DNA of 64,000 bases from Rheinheimera sp. 4Y26 (lineage in GTDB: Bacteria; Pseudomonadota; Gammaproteobacteria; Enterobacterales; Alteromonadaceae), in the NCBI RefSeq assembly GCF_025245835.1, contig NZ_JAOBWS010000003.1, positions 267,061-331,060 on the forward strand. Reading direction: 5' to 3'. Numbering within the stretch: position 1 is the first letter of the stretch; the number at the start of each line of letters is the position of its first letter. Positions 36,510 to 45,022 of the stretch are shown piece by piece. The notes under the pieces were generated by a model that saw only the letters and a program-made list of their open reading frames with translations, was not told the origin of the DNA and made no database searches. A program made the translations under genes and the position numbers.

Positions 36510-36929
36510 CTAAGGATAAAGCCGGAATGAATAAGAAAAAGAGGTGTTTTCGTCATCAAACCGGGTTTCATCCCAGGTGATTTGCACCGTATACAAAGTA
36601 TCGCCTGCTGCAGGTTCAACAATAGTGGTCACCAGACCTGGCAAAGTGACGTTATTGTCATTGGTCAGCTGCCAGCGCTGCTGCACCTGAGCCTGAATTT
36701 GCAGCACAGTTAAAGGCGCTGCTGCAGCCGCATTGGCCCACATACGCTCTACTGTATCGGCGGCAATGATATTGGCTAAACCCCGCTGATAAGCGGAATG
36801 ACTGGACTGCAAAGTTTTCATTTGCAAACCTGCTAAACCTAAAGCGCCAAATGCCAGAATCAACATAGCAATCAACACTTCAAGCAGACTAAAACCACCT
36901 TGTTTTACAACGCCAGCTGTTATTGACAT
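36510..36929 (-). CDS. pilV: Type IV minor pilin PilV
   Basis: The 139-residue protein has the prepilin sequence GGFSLLEVLIAMLILAFGAL and GLAGLQMKTLQSSHSAYQRGLA, the typical PilV N-terminal half, with Glu5. The C-terminus ends SFSYSFRLYP. The start overlaps the fimT-like gene by 10 bases, so translation is coupled. PilV is another component of the minor pilin complex, processed by PilD and placed at or near the pilus tip. Confidence 0.87.
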   Translation of the reverse strand: MSITAGVVKQGGFSLLEVLIAMLILAFGALGLAGLQMKTLQSSHSAYQRGLANIIAADTVERMWANAAAAAPLTVLQIQAQVQQRWQLTNDNNVTLPGLVTTIVEPAAGDTLYTVQITWDETRFDDENTSFSYSFRLYP

Positions 36930-37396
36930 TGTCCTGCCTCCACTGCAATTTTTCCGCCAGGCAACACTGTTACCTGCCGGCTGTATTTGGTGCTTTCATC
37001 CACAATGACACCAATACAACGTTGTTGTAACGGCCTGCCACGGCTGTCAAAGATGACGTTTTGGTCGCCGCCAAGCGCCACGTTTTCGTCGGAAACGTCT
37101 AACCGGCGCAGCAGCTCGTTATTGTCGGTACGAAAAACCTGCAGGTTCCAACCGCCCGATACCTCTGTCATCCGCGCTTCCACATTAAGCTGGCGCTTCA
37201 CCGCTTCGGAGCGGGCGTAATGCAGATAACTTAAAATTTGATTCGATTGACTTCTGGCTTTGCTGTCGCGGATCAAATCCATAAAAGAAGGGATGGCGAT
37301 CCCAAGAATGACCGCCAAAACCGCCAGCGTCACCAGCAGTTCAATCAGGTTAAACCCTTTGTGGCCTTTAGCCCCCTGGCTTTTCATTACCAGCAA
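36920..37396 (-). CDS. Minor pilin, FimT/GspH type
   Basis: The 158-residue protein has the prepilin motif KGFNLIELLVTLAVLAVILG and IAIPSFMDLIRDSKARSQSN, followed by LHYARSEAVKRQLNV, the classic GspH/FimT pattern. The end contains RCIGVIVDESTKY and VEAGQCQ, with Cys residues near both positions. It overlaps the pilE-like gene by 10 bases and the pilV gene by 10 bases. In pseudomonads FimT/FimU occupies the same place in the minor pilin operon. Confidence 0.87.
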   Translation of the reverse strand: MLVMKSQGAKGHKGFNLIELLVTLAVLAVILGIAIPSFMDLIRDSKARSQSNQILSYLHYARSEAVKRQLNVEARMTEVSGGWNLQVFRTDNNELLRRLDVSDENVALGGDQNVIFDSRGRPLQQRCIGVIVDESTKYSRQVTVLPGGKIAVEAGQCQ

Positions 37397-37791
37397 ACTC
37401 CGGCAGTAGTGGCCGTTTTCTGGCCGGTATTATCAATAGTAAAAGTCAGGCATTCAGTGTCTTTAGCCTGACGTCCGGTGGCTGTTGCTGTCAGGGTATA
37501 ACTGGCTGCAGTGACATTTGCACTGATAGTGTAATAACCATTAGTACTGGTGGCAGGTAACACCAGACCGGTATAACTGTTGGTTTCGGTGAATCGACGT
37601 TCCAGCAATTGTGCTGTGGTGGCAAGCGTATCTATGGCATCTGAGCGGTGTGACCTCAGCACCATTTGCTGGTATGCAGGAAAAGCGATTGAAGCAATAA
37701 TGGCAATAATCACTACTGTGACCATCACTTCAATTAACGTAAATCCTTTACTCTTTTTACCTGAACGAACAGACAACAACGCTCCATTCAT
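37387..37791 (-). CDS. pilE: Type IV pilin PilE-like
   Basis: The 134-residue protein has the prepilin segment KGFTLIEVMVTVVIIAIIAS and FPAYQQMVLRSHRSDAIDTL, then a PilE-type C-terminus with two Cys (DTECLTFTIDNTG and TTAGVCW). It is the first gene of a five-gene run pilE-fimT-pilV-pilW-pilX read on the minus strand. In pseudomonads pilE normally closes the operon, after pilY1. Here it leads, and pilY1 is absent. The promoter must lie in the AT-rich region to the right. Confidence 0.87.
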   Translation of the reverse strand: MNGALLSVRSGKKSKGFTLIEVMVTVVIIAIIASIAFPAYQQMVLRSHRSDAIDTLATTAQLLERRFTETNSYTGLVLPATSTNGYYTISANVTAASYTLTATATGRQAKDTECLTFTIDNTGQKTATTAGVCW

Positions 37792-38432
37792 TTACTTCTC
37801 CATATGTTCTTGTACAACTAAACATCATTCCGTACTGTAGAACAAACAAAAAACAATATCCAGAAGCACAAAAAACACATAAATAAACACAAAACAGGGT
37901 ATAAAAAAATAAAAAATACACCATAAAAAAACAATTAATAAACAATATGTAAAAATAACTGGCAGCACAGGCCGGTTATGTTGCAAAAAAGCGCTTTCAA
38001 AAAACAGAAATAGCCAGATAAAAGAACCAATTGTTACTTTTATGAAAATAAAATTATCAAAGAACTTTCTAAAAAATGATTAAACCGTCAATTATTCAGC
38101 GAATAATTTCAATATAAAGCCAACAAGCCGTCACTGGTAAGAGCAGTTTTTGCTATCAAATATCACAAAGTCAGGAAAAAAACCGGCATAGCGGTGCAAA
38201 ACAGCAATGTTGTACACAAACCGCAGCCGAACAGCTGCATCAGATAAAACAAGATAAAAAAGTGCTGCAAAATTGCAGACGAGGGCCTTTGTAAAAAAGA
38301 AAACTCCGCTTATCAGGCAGATGCACTACCTTTGCTTCGGCGTAAAACCGGGCTGAGCTTACCGAAGCCCGAAGCCACACCAACCTTGTGTGGCAACAAA
38401 AGTCAAACCACTGCGGGGCATAAAAAGTATTG
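37792..38432. other. AT-rich intergenic region upstream of the pilin operon
   Basis: No gene is supported in about 640 bases; the small frames here have low-complexity compositions. The first 350 bases next to pilE are very AT-rich with A-tracts, suggesting an H-NS-type or UP-element-rich promoter. On the right, two hairpins occur: GCTTCGG/CCGAAGC (38334-38368) and CCACAC/GTGTGG (38375-38393), which lie past the acetyltransferase stop and may end its transcript. Confidence 0.55.
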
Positions 38433-38903
38433 TTATTGCGACTTCAGCACCAGTTGCATCGGCACATCCCTGATGCCTTGTGTATTACGCTGACCGCCAA
38501 CTGCAACAAAACCCAGTCGCTGATAAAGCGGCTGTGCATATAAAGAAGAATTAACAGTGAAGATTGCGGTATTGGCACGCAGCAAACAACGCTTTTTTGC
38601 CTCAGCAAAAAGCTGGGTGGCATAGCCCCTCCCCTGACAGTGGCTTGCCACAAATAAATGATACAAATGACTGTTATCACGGGTGGCGACCACTGCAACC
38701 AGCTCCCCATCCAGTTCACCCAGCAGATAATCAAAGTTTGCTTGCTGAATATAACCGGCAATAGCGCTGTCGCTCATCGATTGCAGCAACAAAGCAGCAC
38801 CTTCACTGCTACAGTCGGGCGCAATAAAACGGCGGGTTAAATCCTGCAGCAGCGCACTGATGGCGGAGGTATCACTGAGAGTTGCCTGGCGGATCCTTAA
38901 CAT
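38433..38903 (-). CDS. GNAT-family acetyltransferase
   Basis: The 156-residue protein starts at ATG 38903 after AGGAG (6 bases). It has IRQATLSDTSAISALLQDL, LYHLFVASHCQGRGYATQLF with the R/Q-G-x-G-x-A acetyl-CoA loop (about 88-95), and LYQRLGFVAVGGQRNTQGI near the end. The pattern fits small soluble GNAT enzymes; the acceptor is unknown. Another GNAT gene lies 46 bases upstream on the same strand, so they may be co-transcribed. Confidence 0.82.
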   Translation of the reverse strand: MLRIRQATLSDTSAISALLQDLTRRFIAPDCSSEGAALLLQSMSDSAIAGYIQQANFDYLLGELDGELVAVVATRDNSHLYHLFVASHCQGRGYATQLFAEAKKRCLLRANTAIFTVNSSLYAQPLYQRLGFVAVGGQRNTQGIRDVPMQLVLKSQ

Positions 38904-38949
38904 CAGTCACTCCTGCTGTAACCCACTGTAGTTTGAAACTTCGCTGGTA

Positions 38950-39549
38950 TTAAGCTGTTGTTGGGCACTCAGCATCCTGCCCAAAATCCTGCTTAGGATT
39001 TGGCAACAACAACTGCCAATAGCCAACATCCAGCCATTGGCCAAACTTGGTACCCACCTGATAAAAGTGCGCCACTTTTGTCATGCCAAATTTTTCATGT
39101 AACGCCACACTGGCGTCGTTTGGCAAGGCAATACCGGCGATAACTGCATGATAGCCGGCCTGAGTTAATTGTTGTAATAGCTGTTGCATTAACAGGCTGC
39201 CATACCCCAAACCTGCGCTACCGGGCGACAGATACACACTGGATTCGACTGAAAAACGATAACCAATCCGGGCACGCCAGGGGCTGGCATAGGCATACCC
39301 CAGCACCAGCCCCTGCTTTTCCAGCACTAAAAAGGGTAATTCCGAGCTCAGGATGGCCTGCATCCGCTGCAGCATCTCGTTGTCTGTTAAGCAACTTTGC
39401 TCAAAAGTCACTGTGCTGTGTTCAATATAATGGTTGTATATCAAAGCAATAGCAGCGGCATCTGACTCTGCCGCTGGTCGCAACCTGATCTGCGTCACTA
39501 CAGCGTTATCCACGTTCCACCACCTCATCACCAGGTTTTTAAGCGCCAT
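38950..39549 (-). CDS. GNAT acetyltransferase, phosphinothricin/methionine-sulfoximine type
   Basis: The 199-residue product has the Pat/YncA pattern: RLRPAAESDAAAIALIYNHY, STVTFEQ, GYAYASPWRARIGYRFSVES, SVYLSPGSAGLGYGSLLMQQ, GIALPNDASVALHEKFGMTK, and FGQWLDVGYWQLLL. These enzymes N-acetylate phosphinothricin-like amino acids or methionine sulfoximine. The ATG at 39549 gives about 18 extra residues before the fold and the true start may lie further in (ATG at 39528). The small membrane-protein gene precedes it by 12 bases on the same strand. Confidence 0.85.
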   Translation of the reverse strand: MALKNLVMRWWNVDNAVVTQIRLRPAAESDAAAIALIYNHYIEHSTVTFEQSCLTDNEMLQRMQAILSSELPFLVLEKQGLVLGYAYASPWRARIGYRFSVESSVYLSPGSAGLGYGSLLMQQLLQQLTQAGYHAVIAGIALPNDASVALHEKFGMTKVAHFYQVGTKFGQWLDVGYWQLLLPNPKQDFGQDAECPTTA

Positions 39550-39561
39550 TGCCCGCTGAAA

Positions 39562-39876
39562 TTAACAGCGTCGGTGCAACAATTCCAACAATCTGGCCCG
39601 CACTACTTTTTGTTCCAGATAATAACTACAAAGGCCGGCCACTGAGATTAACGTGACCACTGTCAACCAGCTGATAAAACCGGCGTCACTGCGCTGATTA
39701 AAATACATCAGGCTTAATGCCAGCAAATACACAGTGATCAGCCAGGGCATCAGCCGCACTATATAACGCAGCCACATAGTGCTTTGTTTGGCTTCCAGTA
39801 CAATTTCAGCCAACTGGGCATTATTTAAATGTGATGTAAAAACAAGTTGTTGCTGCAACCAAAGATGATGACCCAC
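39562..39876 (-). CDS. Small hypothetical membrane protein
   Basis: The frame is open to 39945, but a terminator (39916-39942) occupies that stretch. The GTG at 39876 follows AGGGAGG at four bases, giving about 104 residues. It has two membrane helices (LRYIVRLMPWLITVYLLALS and FISWLTVVTLISVAGLC) separated by a short polar loop, a Gln-rich start and a basic end (VVRARLLELLHRRC). I do not recognise the family. It directly precedes the Pat-type acetyltransferase. Confidence 0.55.
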   Translation of the reverse strand: MGHHLWLQQQLVFTSHLNNAQLAEIVLEAKQSTMWLRYIVRLMPWLITVYLLALSLMYFNQRSDAGFISWLTVVTLISVAGLCSYYLEQKVVRARLLELLHRRC

Positions 39877-39915
39877 AAATCCTCCCTGAAACAAAAAACT
39901 AAACTGAAAAGTCAT

Positions 39916-39942
39916 AAAAAAACCGGCCATCAGCTGACCGGT
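39916..39942 (-). terminator. Terminator of the SRPBCC gene
   Basis: On the minus strand ACCGG and CCGGT flank an 11-base loop, followed by seven T residues. It is 78 bases past the SRPBCC stop and argues against using the ATG or TTG codons inside it as starts for the next gene. Confidence 0.75.
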
Positions 39943-40019
39943 CAAGCGAAAAATATACCTTTTATTAACTTTTCAAACAACAAGGTTGTGGCTATTTCAG
40001 GTCTGTATAGCTGCAGCTT

Positions 40020-40472
40020 TCAGCTTTGTTCCGGCAACTGAGCTTCAACCAGCAACGCCAGCATCGCTAAACTATCCTGCCAGCCAAGATAACAGGATTC
40101 AGCCGGGATCACTTGCGGCACGCCCTGCTGGCGAATTTTCAGCTCAGTACCACAACTGACGGCAGTTAAAGTCACTGTCACTTCCATCGGATCCGGTAAG
40201 TTCGGATCGTCAAACTTGTCGATATAACGAATGAGTTCACCAGGTTTTAATTCCAGATACTGGCCGCCAAAACTGTGACTCTGGCCGGAGCGGAAATTGG
40301 TGAAAGCCATTTTAAACAAACCACCTTCGCGCGCATCCAAATGCTCAACAGTGCAGACATAACCATGAGGCGGCAACCATTTGGCAAGAGCAGCAGGTGC
40401 CAAAAAAGCACGAAAAACCATTTCCGGACTGGCCTTTAAAACACGATGTAATTCTATGGTGTGATGGGACAT
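40020..40472 (-). CDS. SRPBCC/AHSA1-family protein
   Basis: The 150-residue protein starts at ATG 40472 after AAGGAG (eight bases). It has the START-like pattern of AHSA1 proteins: IELHRVLKASPEMVFRAFLA, AALAKWLPPHGYVCTVEHLD, GGQYLELKPGELIRYIDKFD, EVTVTLTAVSCGTELKIRQQ, and CYLGWQDSLAMLALLVEAQL. The fold binds hydrophobic ligands; many members are stress-related or have no known role. It seems monocistronic, with its own terminator. Confidence 0.87.
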   Translation of the reverse strand: MSHHTIELHRVLKASPEMVFRAFLAPAALAKWLPPHGYVCTVEHLDAREGGLFKMAFTNFRSGQSHSFGGQYLELKPGELIRYIDKFDDPNLPDPMEVTVTLTAVSCGTELKIRQQGVPQVIPAESCYLGWQDSLAMLALLVEAQLPEQS

Positions 40473-40915
40473 GCAAAATGCTCCTTTTGCTGATATCTGC
40501 CTAAACCGGATTTTCCGGTTCAGATGCTGTTGACAGTGCCTGGAAATTCAGCCGGAACCGCATCACAATCCGGCCTGAACCAACGGCCACAATGGCACTG
40601 AGCTTGGCAAAGAAACTTGATTAAAGTGGTACAACCACAAAAAAAATTCATGACAGGCTGTGGTTTTAGCAACAAATAAACCGGGCAAAGGTGATGCCTG
40701 TTGTGTTGATATTGCCGCCAATACCAGTTGCTAAATCTCGATTCAGACGCTCGCCGGATTTATCCGGTCGTGGCCTGTCTCAGCGCATTTCACGCCTTAT
40801 TACACAGCACAACAGCAATACAACTCTGCGATCTGATAAAAACTTTATTTGTCGAGGCAAAAACAGGCTGCTGTGCACTTTGAGGCACAGCAGCTTCAGT
40901 TGCAGACTATCAGTA
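40473..40915. other. Intergenic region with short palindromes
   Basis: No gene is seen in about 440 bases. It contains AACCGGA/TCCGGTT (40504-40520), a second CCGGAT/ATCCGG pair near 40754 and the GFA gene terminator at its right end. It should hold the promoter of the SRPBCC gene. Confidence 0.5.
40855..40894 (-). terminator. Terminator of the GFA gene
   Basis: GCTGCTGTGC and GCACAGCAGC pair perfectly (40867-40894). On the minus strand the stem is followed by CTGTTTTTG. Confidence 0.75.
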
Positions 40916-41377
40916 TCAGACGTCTGGTTCGGCGTATTGCGCCAGAACTTCAGCTTCGGTCAGCTCCAGCGTTGAATTGGCAAAACAATAATATGCCGGT
41001 TTGTGGTCGATAAAAATTTGTTCCGTAAATACAAATGGATGCTGTGGTGTTAACAGCCCCACCGGCACTATATACCTGTTGTCCGGAATAAAACGATAAA
41101 ACAGATGGGTGCCACAACTGCGGCAAAACGCCCGTTCTGCCCAATCTGATGAGCCATACACAGCGATGGCTTCAGTGCCTTCAAACTCGACCGAACTGCC
41201 GCAATTGACCGCCAGCAGCGGCCCGCCGCCCCAGCGCCGGCACATGCCACAATGACAGGCGTCCATTGCTGTGCCTGCCAGAGCCCGAAATCGTACAGCA
41301 CCGCATAAACAGCGGCCCTGCACTGCAACTTGTTCTATCGCTTGTTCTGTTGTCTGCTCTGTTGTTTGTGCTGACAT
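40916..41377 (-). CDS. GFA-domain (CENP-V/formaldehyde-activating-enzyme-like) zinc protein
   Basis: The 153-residue protein starts at ATG 41377 after AAGGAGG. After a Thr/Glu-rich leader it has the GFA zinc-site cysteines: GRCLCGAVRF, ACHCGMCRRWGG and FCRSCGTHLFYRF. The end VLAQYAEPDV is also usual. Two zinc ions are expected. The family includes S-(hydroxymethyl)glutathione synthase (Gfa), but most members have no assigned reaction. A DUF885 gene lies next on the same strand. Confidence 0.88.
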   Translation of the reverse strand: MSAQTTEQTTEQAIEQVAVQGRCLCGAVRFRALAGTAMDACHCGMCRRWGGGPLLAVNCGSSVEFEGTEAIAVYGSSDWAERAFCRSCGTHLFYRFIPDNRYIVPVGLLTPQHPFVFTEQIFIDHKPAYYCFANSTLELTEAEVLAQYAEPDV

Positions 41378-41421
41378 CAGTCACCTCCTTGTTGTTCAAA
41401 CTCCATGTTGATTTTTAGGCA

Positions 41422-41456
41422 AAACACAGGCGGCCGTAAACACGCCGCCTGTGTTC
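41422..41456 (-). terminator. Terminator of the second DUF885 gene
   Basis: AACACAGGCGGC and GCCGCCTGTGTT pair around a 10-base loop. On the minus strand TTTTGCCTAAAAA follows, a weak T-run. It lies 9 bases after the DUF885 stop. Confidence 0.7.
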
Positions 41457-41464
41457 GTTACAGA

Positions 41465-43381
41465 TTAAACACTGCTTGCTTTAACGCTGTCCACCCATTG
41501 TTGCACCCGTTTTTCTAACAGTTCCAGCGGCAAGGCACCGCCGTTCAGCACTGTGTCGTGAAAAGCGCGGATATCAAACTTATCACCCAGCTGCTGCTGC
41601 GCCTGACTTCTTAATTGCAGAATTTTCAGCATACCAATTTTGTAAGAAGTGGCCTGCCCCGGCATCACCAGATAACGGCGCACTTCAGACACTACGGCAG
41701 CTTTGGCAACAGGCGTTTTTTCCAGAAAATAATCAATGGCTTGTTGTTCAGTCCAGCCTTTGGCGTGCATGCCGGTGTCGACCACTAAACGCACGGCGCG
41801 CCATATTTCAGTGACTAAACGGCCAAAGTCAGAATAGGGGCTCTGATAAGCGCCCATCTCTTTGGCCAGCAATTCTGAGTACAAACCCCAGCCTTCGGAA
41901 TAAGCAGTAAAACGTGCCTGGGTGCGGAACTTGGGCACAGATTCCAGCTCCTGAGCGATGGAAATTTGCATATGATGGCCAGGGCTGCCTTCATGATAAG
42001 CAATGGCTTCCATTTCATTTTTTGGCATGGCTTTCATATCCGACAAATGAGCGTAATACACACCTGGCCTTGAGCCATCTGGCGTGCCGGCCGAATAATG
42101 CTGCGCCGCACCCGGCTGCTCACGAAAGGCCTCTACCCTTTTCACCACCAGCTTGGCTTTGGGCAAAATGCCAAAATACTGCGGTAATTTTTCGCCGATA
42201 AAAGCCAGGTACGCCTCAGAGTCTTTGATATAAGCTTCGCGACCTTCGTCTGTGTCCGGATAAACAAACTGGCTGTCAGTTTTAATAAAGTGGAAAAACG
42301 CTTTTAAATCACCTGTAAAACCCACTTTGTCTTTAATGGCGTTCATCTCTTTGGTTAAACGCTCAACTTCATCCAGACCAATCTGATGAATTTCATCGGC
42401 GGTCAGCGCTGTGGTGGTCGACTGCTGTAAACGCAGATTATAAAAAGCCACACCGTCCGGCAGGGCTGAAGCGCCATGGGCGTCCTTTGGCATGCTGGCA
42501 ATTTCAGTTTGTAAATATTGCGCCAACGCCTGATAAGCAGCACGGAACTGGCTGGTCAGCGCCGTTTTGGCGTTATTGCGAAGCTCAGTCGCTTCATCGT
42601 TAGATAATTTGTCAGCTTTAACCAGCGCGTCAATTTTGCTGTTGATATCACTCCACAGCGGCGAGTCCGCGCCTTGCTGCTCAAAAGGCTGACCCTTCAG
42701 TAAATTATTTACCTGCACCAGCGCACCTTCATAAGCAAAACGTGGCGGGCGCACCCCGGCCTTGGCTGAGCTGATGGCTCTTTGCTGTAAATCGGCGATG
42801 GCTTTGGCAACACCGCCAATCCGGCTGATATAAGCCTGTACATCTGCTTTGTTGTCTACTTTGTGAAAGTTGATCAACATTTGGGGTAACGACGAATGCA
42901 TACCCCGCATCTGATTAAACCAATAACTGTGACCACGGTAAGCTGCTGCTTCTTTGGCGCGTTCAAACTGGTAAATCCATAAGTCGTAAGAAGTTTTGGC
43001 TTCGGCATCCAGCTTGCTGTAATCAAATTGTGTTTTAAGCTCCGCCACTGTGGCTTCAAACCACAACAACTCTTTTTGCTCAGCTTCAGCAGTCATATCG
43101 TCCACCTGGTCGTATTTTTCTTTACGGCCAAGGGCTGTCAGGCGCAGTGGGCTCATTTGCAGCTGCTGCTCGTATTTTTGTTCAAACCACTGATTTAACC
43201 GCTTAGACTCTGACTGTGCCCTTACCTGAACTTCAGCTGCCGGCGCTGGCGCGCCATTACCAATCTTATCGCCTGCGCTATTGGCGCTGTTGTTTTGTGG
43301 ATCACTGGCTGGCTGACAGGCCATAAGGGCCGCAGCAATACTGATGGCCAACACAGTTTTTGCAGAAAATAAATATCGCAT
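41465..43381 (-). CDS. DUF885 lipoprotein, putative metallopeptidase (paralogue 2)
   Basis: The 638-residue protein is closely similar along its whole length to the product at 32614-34506, including AIAYHEGSPGHHMQISIAQE and FTAYSEGWGLYSELLAKEMG with the same putative zinc-site residues. The lipobox ALMAC is near residue 21. The start at 43381 follows AAGGA. The two copies differ mainly in the linker and in the region about 285-310 (IASMPKDAHGASALPDG here). It probably arose by duplication; whether the substrates differ is unknown. Confidence 0.85.
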   Translation of the reverse strand: MRYLFSAKTVLAISIAAALMACQPASDPQNNSANSAGDKIGNGAPAPAAEVQVRAQSESKRLNQWFEQKYEQQLQMSPLRLTALGRKEKYDQVDDMTAEAEQKELLWFEATVAELKTQFDYSKLDAEAKTSYDLWIYQFERAKEAAAYRGHSYWFNQMRGMHSSLPQMLINFHKVDNKADVQAYISRIGGVAKAIADLQQRAISSAKAGVRPPRFAYEGALVQVNNLLKGQPFEQQGADSPLWSDINSKIDALVKADKLSNDEATELRNNAKTALTSQFRAAYQALAQYLQTEIASMPKDAHGASALPDGVAFYNLRLQQSTTTALTADEIHQIGLDEVERLTKEMNAIKDKVGFTGDLKAFFHFIKTDSQFVYPDTDEGREAYIKDSEAYLAFIGEKLPQYFGILPKAKLVVKRVEAFREQPGAAQHYSAGTPDGSRPGVYYAHLSDMKAMPKNEMEAIAYHEGSPGHHMQISIAQELESVPKFRTQARFTAYSEGWGLYSELLAKEMGAYQSPYSDFGRLVTEIWRAVRLVVDTGMHAKGWTEQQAIDYFLEKTPVAKAAVVSEVRRYLVMPGQATSYKIGMLKILQLRSQAQQQLGDKFDIRAFHDTVLNGGALPLELLEKRVQQWVDSVKASSV

Positions 43382-43704
43382 TTTTTATCCTTCTTGTTGT
43401 GATGCAAAGGCGCTGCAACAGCAGAGCACAGTCTGAGCTTTATAGTGCAAGCGCAACCACGGAAGCGGCAAGAGGCTGCGCCCGTCAGTCGTAGCTATTG
43501 TTTGTGGATTGGTAGCATTTTGGCCTGAGTCGCCAAAATGCATGCGGCTACCTGGTGCTTTGTGCGGTATTTGCAACACAAACAAAAGCGGCAAAATACT
43601 TCGCATCGGCACTCATTCCTGATATTCCTCGTATCTACTTCGCATCAGCACTCTGGTCGGTTAAAATGCGCGCCCTGAATTTTATTGCCGCTGAGCGCCA
43701 CCCG
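43382..43704. other. Divergent intergenic region with inverted repeat
   Basis: Between divergent genes is an inverted repeat GCATTTTGGC/GCCAAAATGC (43515-43541), wrapped by GGTAGC and GCTACC (43511-43552), and a direct repeat ACTTCGCATC-GCACTC (near 43598 and 43638). The inverted repeat may be an operator or a small repetitive element. No gene is supported here. Confidence 0.5.
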
Positions 43705-44448
43705 ATGTCTTTTAACGCTTTATATACTGATTTATCAGGCTATTACGATTTAATGTGTGCCGACATCGACTATCAGCGCCAAAGTGAAGCTGCGATGCGC
43801 CTGCATCAGTTTTTTGGCAGTGGCGGCCTGAACCATCTGGATTTAGCCTGTGGCACAGGGCCGCATATTCAGCATTTTTTAAAGGCCGGTTATCAGTGCA
43901 CCGGGCTGGATTTAAATCAGCCGATGCTGGATATTGCGAAGCTGCGCTGCCCAGAGGCGCAATTTATACAGCAGAATATGTGTGCGTTTAACATAAGCGA
44001 ACCTGTTGATTTAATTACCTGTTTTTTATATTCCTTGCATTACAGCGGCAATATTGAGGGTTTAACAGCCTGTTTGCGCCATGTAGTCCCTGCGCTCAAA
44101 TCCGGTGGTGTGTTTTGTTTTAGCGCGGTAGATAAACACAAAATTGATAACAGCGCTTTATTACGTCAGCACGCCCGCCATCAGCACAGCGATTTTGTGT
44201 TTGAGTCCGGCTGGTTTTATCAAGGGTCCGGTGACGAGCAGCAGCTCAGGCTGAAAATTCAGAAAACCACCCAAGGCGTGACTGAGTTATGGCAAGACCA
44301 CCACCCTATGGTGGCGGTCAGTTTTGCTGAGCTTCAAGCCCTGCTTGCGCCTGACTTTGAGGTGGTGATGCTGGAGCACGACTTTGAGAAAATCCTGCCG
44401 CTTGAGCCAGATTCCGGCAACGCTTTAGTGGTCTGTATCAAACGTTAA
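43705..44448 (+). CDS. Class I SAM-dependent methyltransferase
   Basis: The start is taken at ATG 43705 (MSFNALYTDLSGYYDLMCAD), giving 247 residues; the frame remains open to 43555 but that part lacks coding character. YYDLMCADIDYQRQ, LDLACGTGPHIQHFLKAGY (motif I), CTGLDLNQPMLDIAK (acidic motif II), and DLITCFLYSLHYSGN show the standard fold of small-molecule methyltransferases (Methyltransf_25 type). The substrate is unknown. It is convergent with the DUF922 gene, only 16 bases apart, with no clear terminator. Confidence 0.85.
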   Translation: MSFNALYTDLSGYYDLMCADIDYQRQSEAAMRLHQFFGSGGLNHLDLACGTGPHIQHFLKAGYQCTGLDLNQPMLDIAKLRCPEAQFIQQNMCAFNISEPVDLITCFLYSLHYSGNIEGLTACLRHVVPALKSGGVFCFSAVDKHKIDNSALLRQHARHQHSDFVFESGWFYQGSGDEQQLRLKIQKTTQGVTELWQDHHPMVAVSFAELQALLAPDFEVVMLEHDFEKILPLEPDSGNALVVCIKR

Positions 44449-44464
44449 ATCACACAAAGGTCAA

Positions 44465-45022
44465 TTATAAGCTCTGCAACGAAGCGCCTTCAGTTTCCCC
44501 GTAGCGGGTTTCTTTGTCGTAGGCCAGCTGCGCTGCTTTGGCTTTTTCCAGAATGGTATTGGCAACTGCATTGGCTTCCTGCTCCAGTACCTTGCAGTTG
44601 GCTTTGGAACCCAGACTTCTCAGGGCATCATCAATATCGCTGGCGGCTTTTTTAGCAATAGCCACATGCTTCATTTCATGACGCAATAAATTTGGATACC
44701 AGCGCGCCCACAAGTCCTGTACCTCTGTGGTCGACACCTGCAGTTTTGGCAAGGTCACTTCAATTCTCAGATCGGTGACATAACTGTCGATGCGACATTG
44801 CCGGTTCCAGTTTTTGACATAAAAGCGCCACTGAATGGCATAACTGCTGTCGGCAATATCACTGAGGCCATCTTTTTTGATGGGCGTGTGGGCTGCGGTG
44901 GCGGCTATCAGCTCTTGTTTGCTGCTGGCATTTACCGGGTAATACACATAATTTTCCCACAACTCGACCTTGGCCTGGGCGGCAGTGCCAACAAACAGCA
45001 ATATCAGCGTGATTAAGCGCAC
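44465..45022 (-). CDS. DUF922 secreted zinc-protease-like protein
   Basis: The 185-residue product starts with GTG at 45022, five bases after GAGG. A short signal peptide (LITLILLFVGTAAQA) precedes the DUF922 region: YYPVNASSKQELIAATAAHT, SYAIQWRFYVKNWNRQCRID, VTLPKLQV and RHEMKHVAIAKKAASD, where HEMKH is an HExxH zinc-binding motif (about 113-117). Two Cys (QCRID and NCKVL) probably form the conserved disulfide. DUF922 proteins are predicted periplasmic Zn-dependent proteases; no substrate is known. Confidence 0.82.
   Translation of the reverse strand: MRLITLILLFVGTAAQAKVELWENYVYYPVNASSKQELIAATAAHTPIKKDGLSDIADSSYAIQWRFYVKNWNRQCRIDSYVTDLRIEVTLPKLQVSTTEVQDLWARWYPNLLRHEMKHVAIAKKAASDIDDALRSLGSKANCKVLEQEANAVANTILEKAKAAQLAYDKETRYGETEGASLQSL

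Noticed and set aside
37757..37945. 62-residue hydrophobic open frame upstream of pilE
   Set aside because: The hydrophobicity comes from poly-A/T DNA read in antisense; it overlaps the pilE start region and has no ribosome-binding site.
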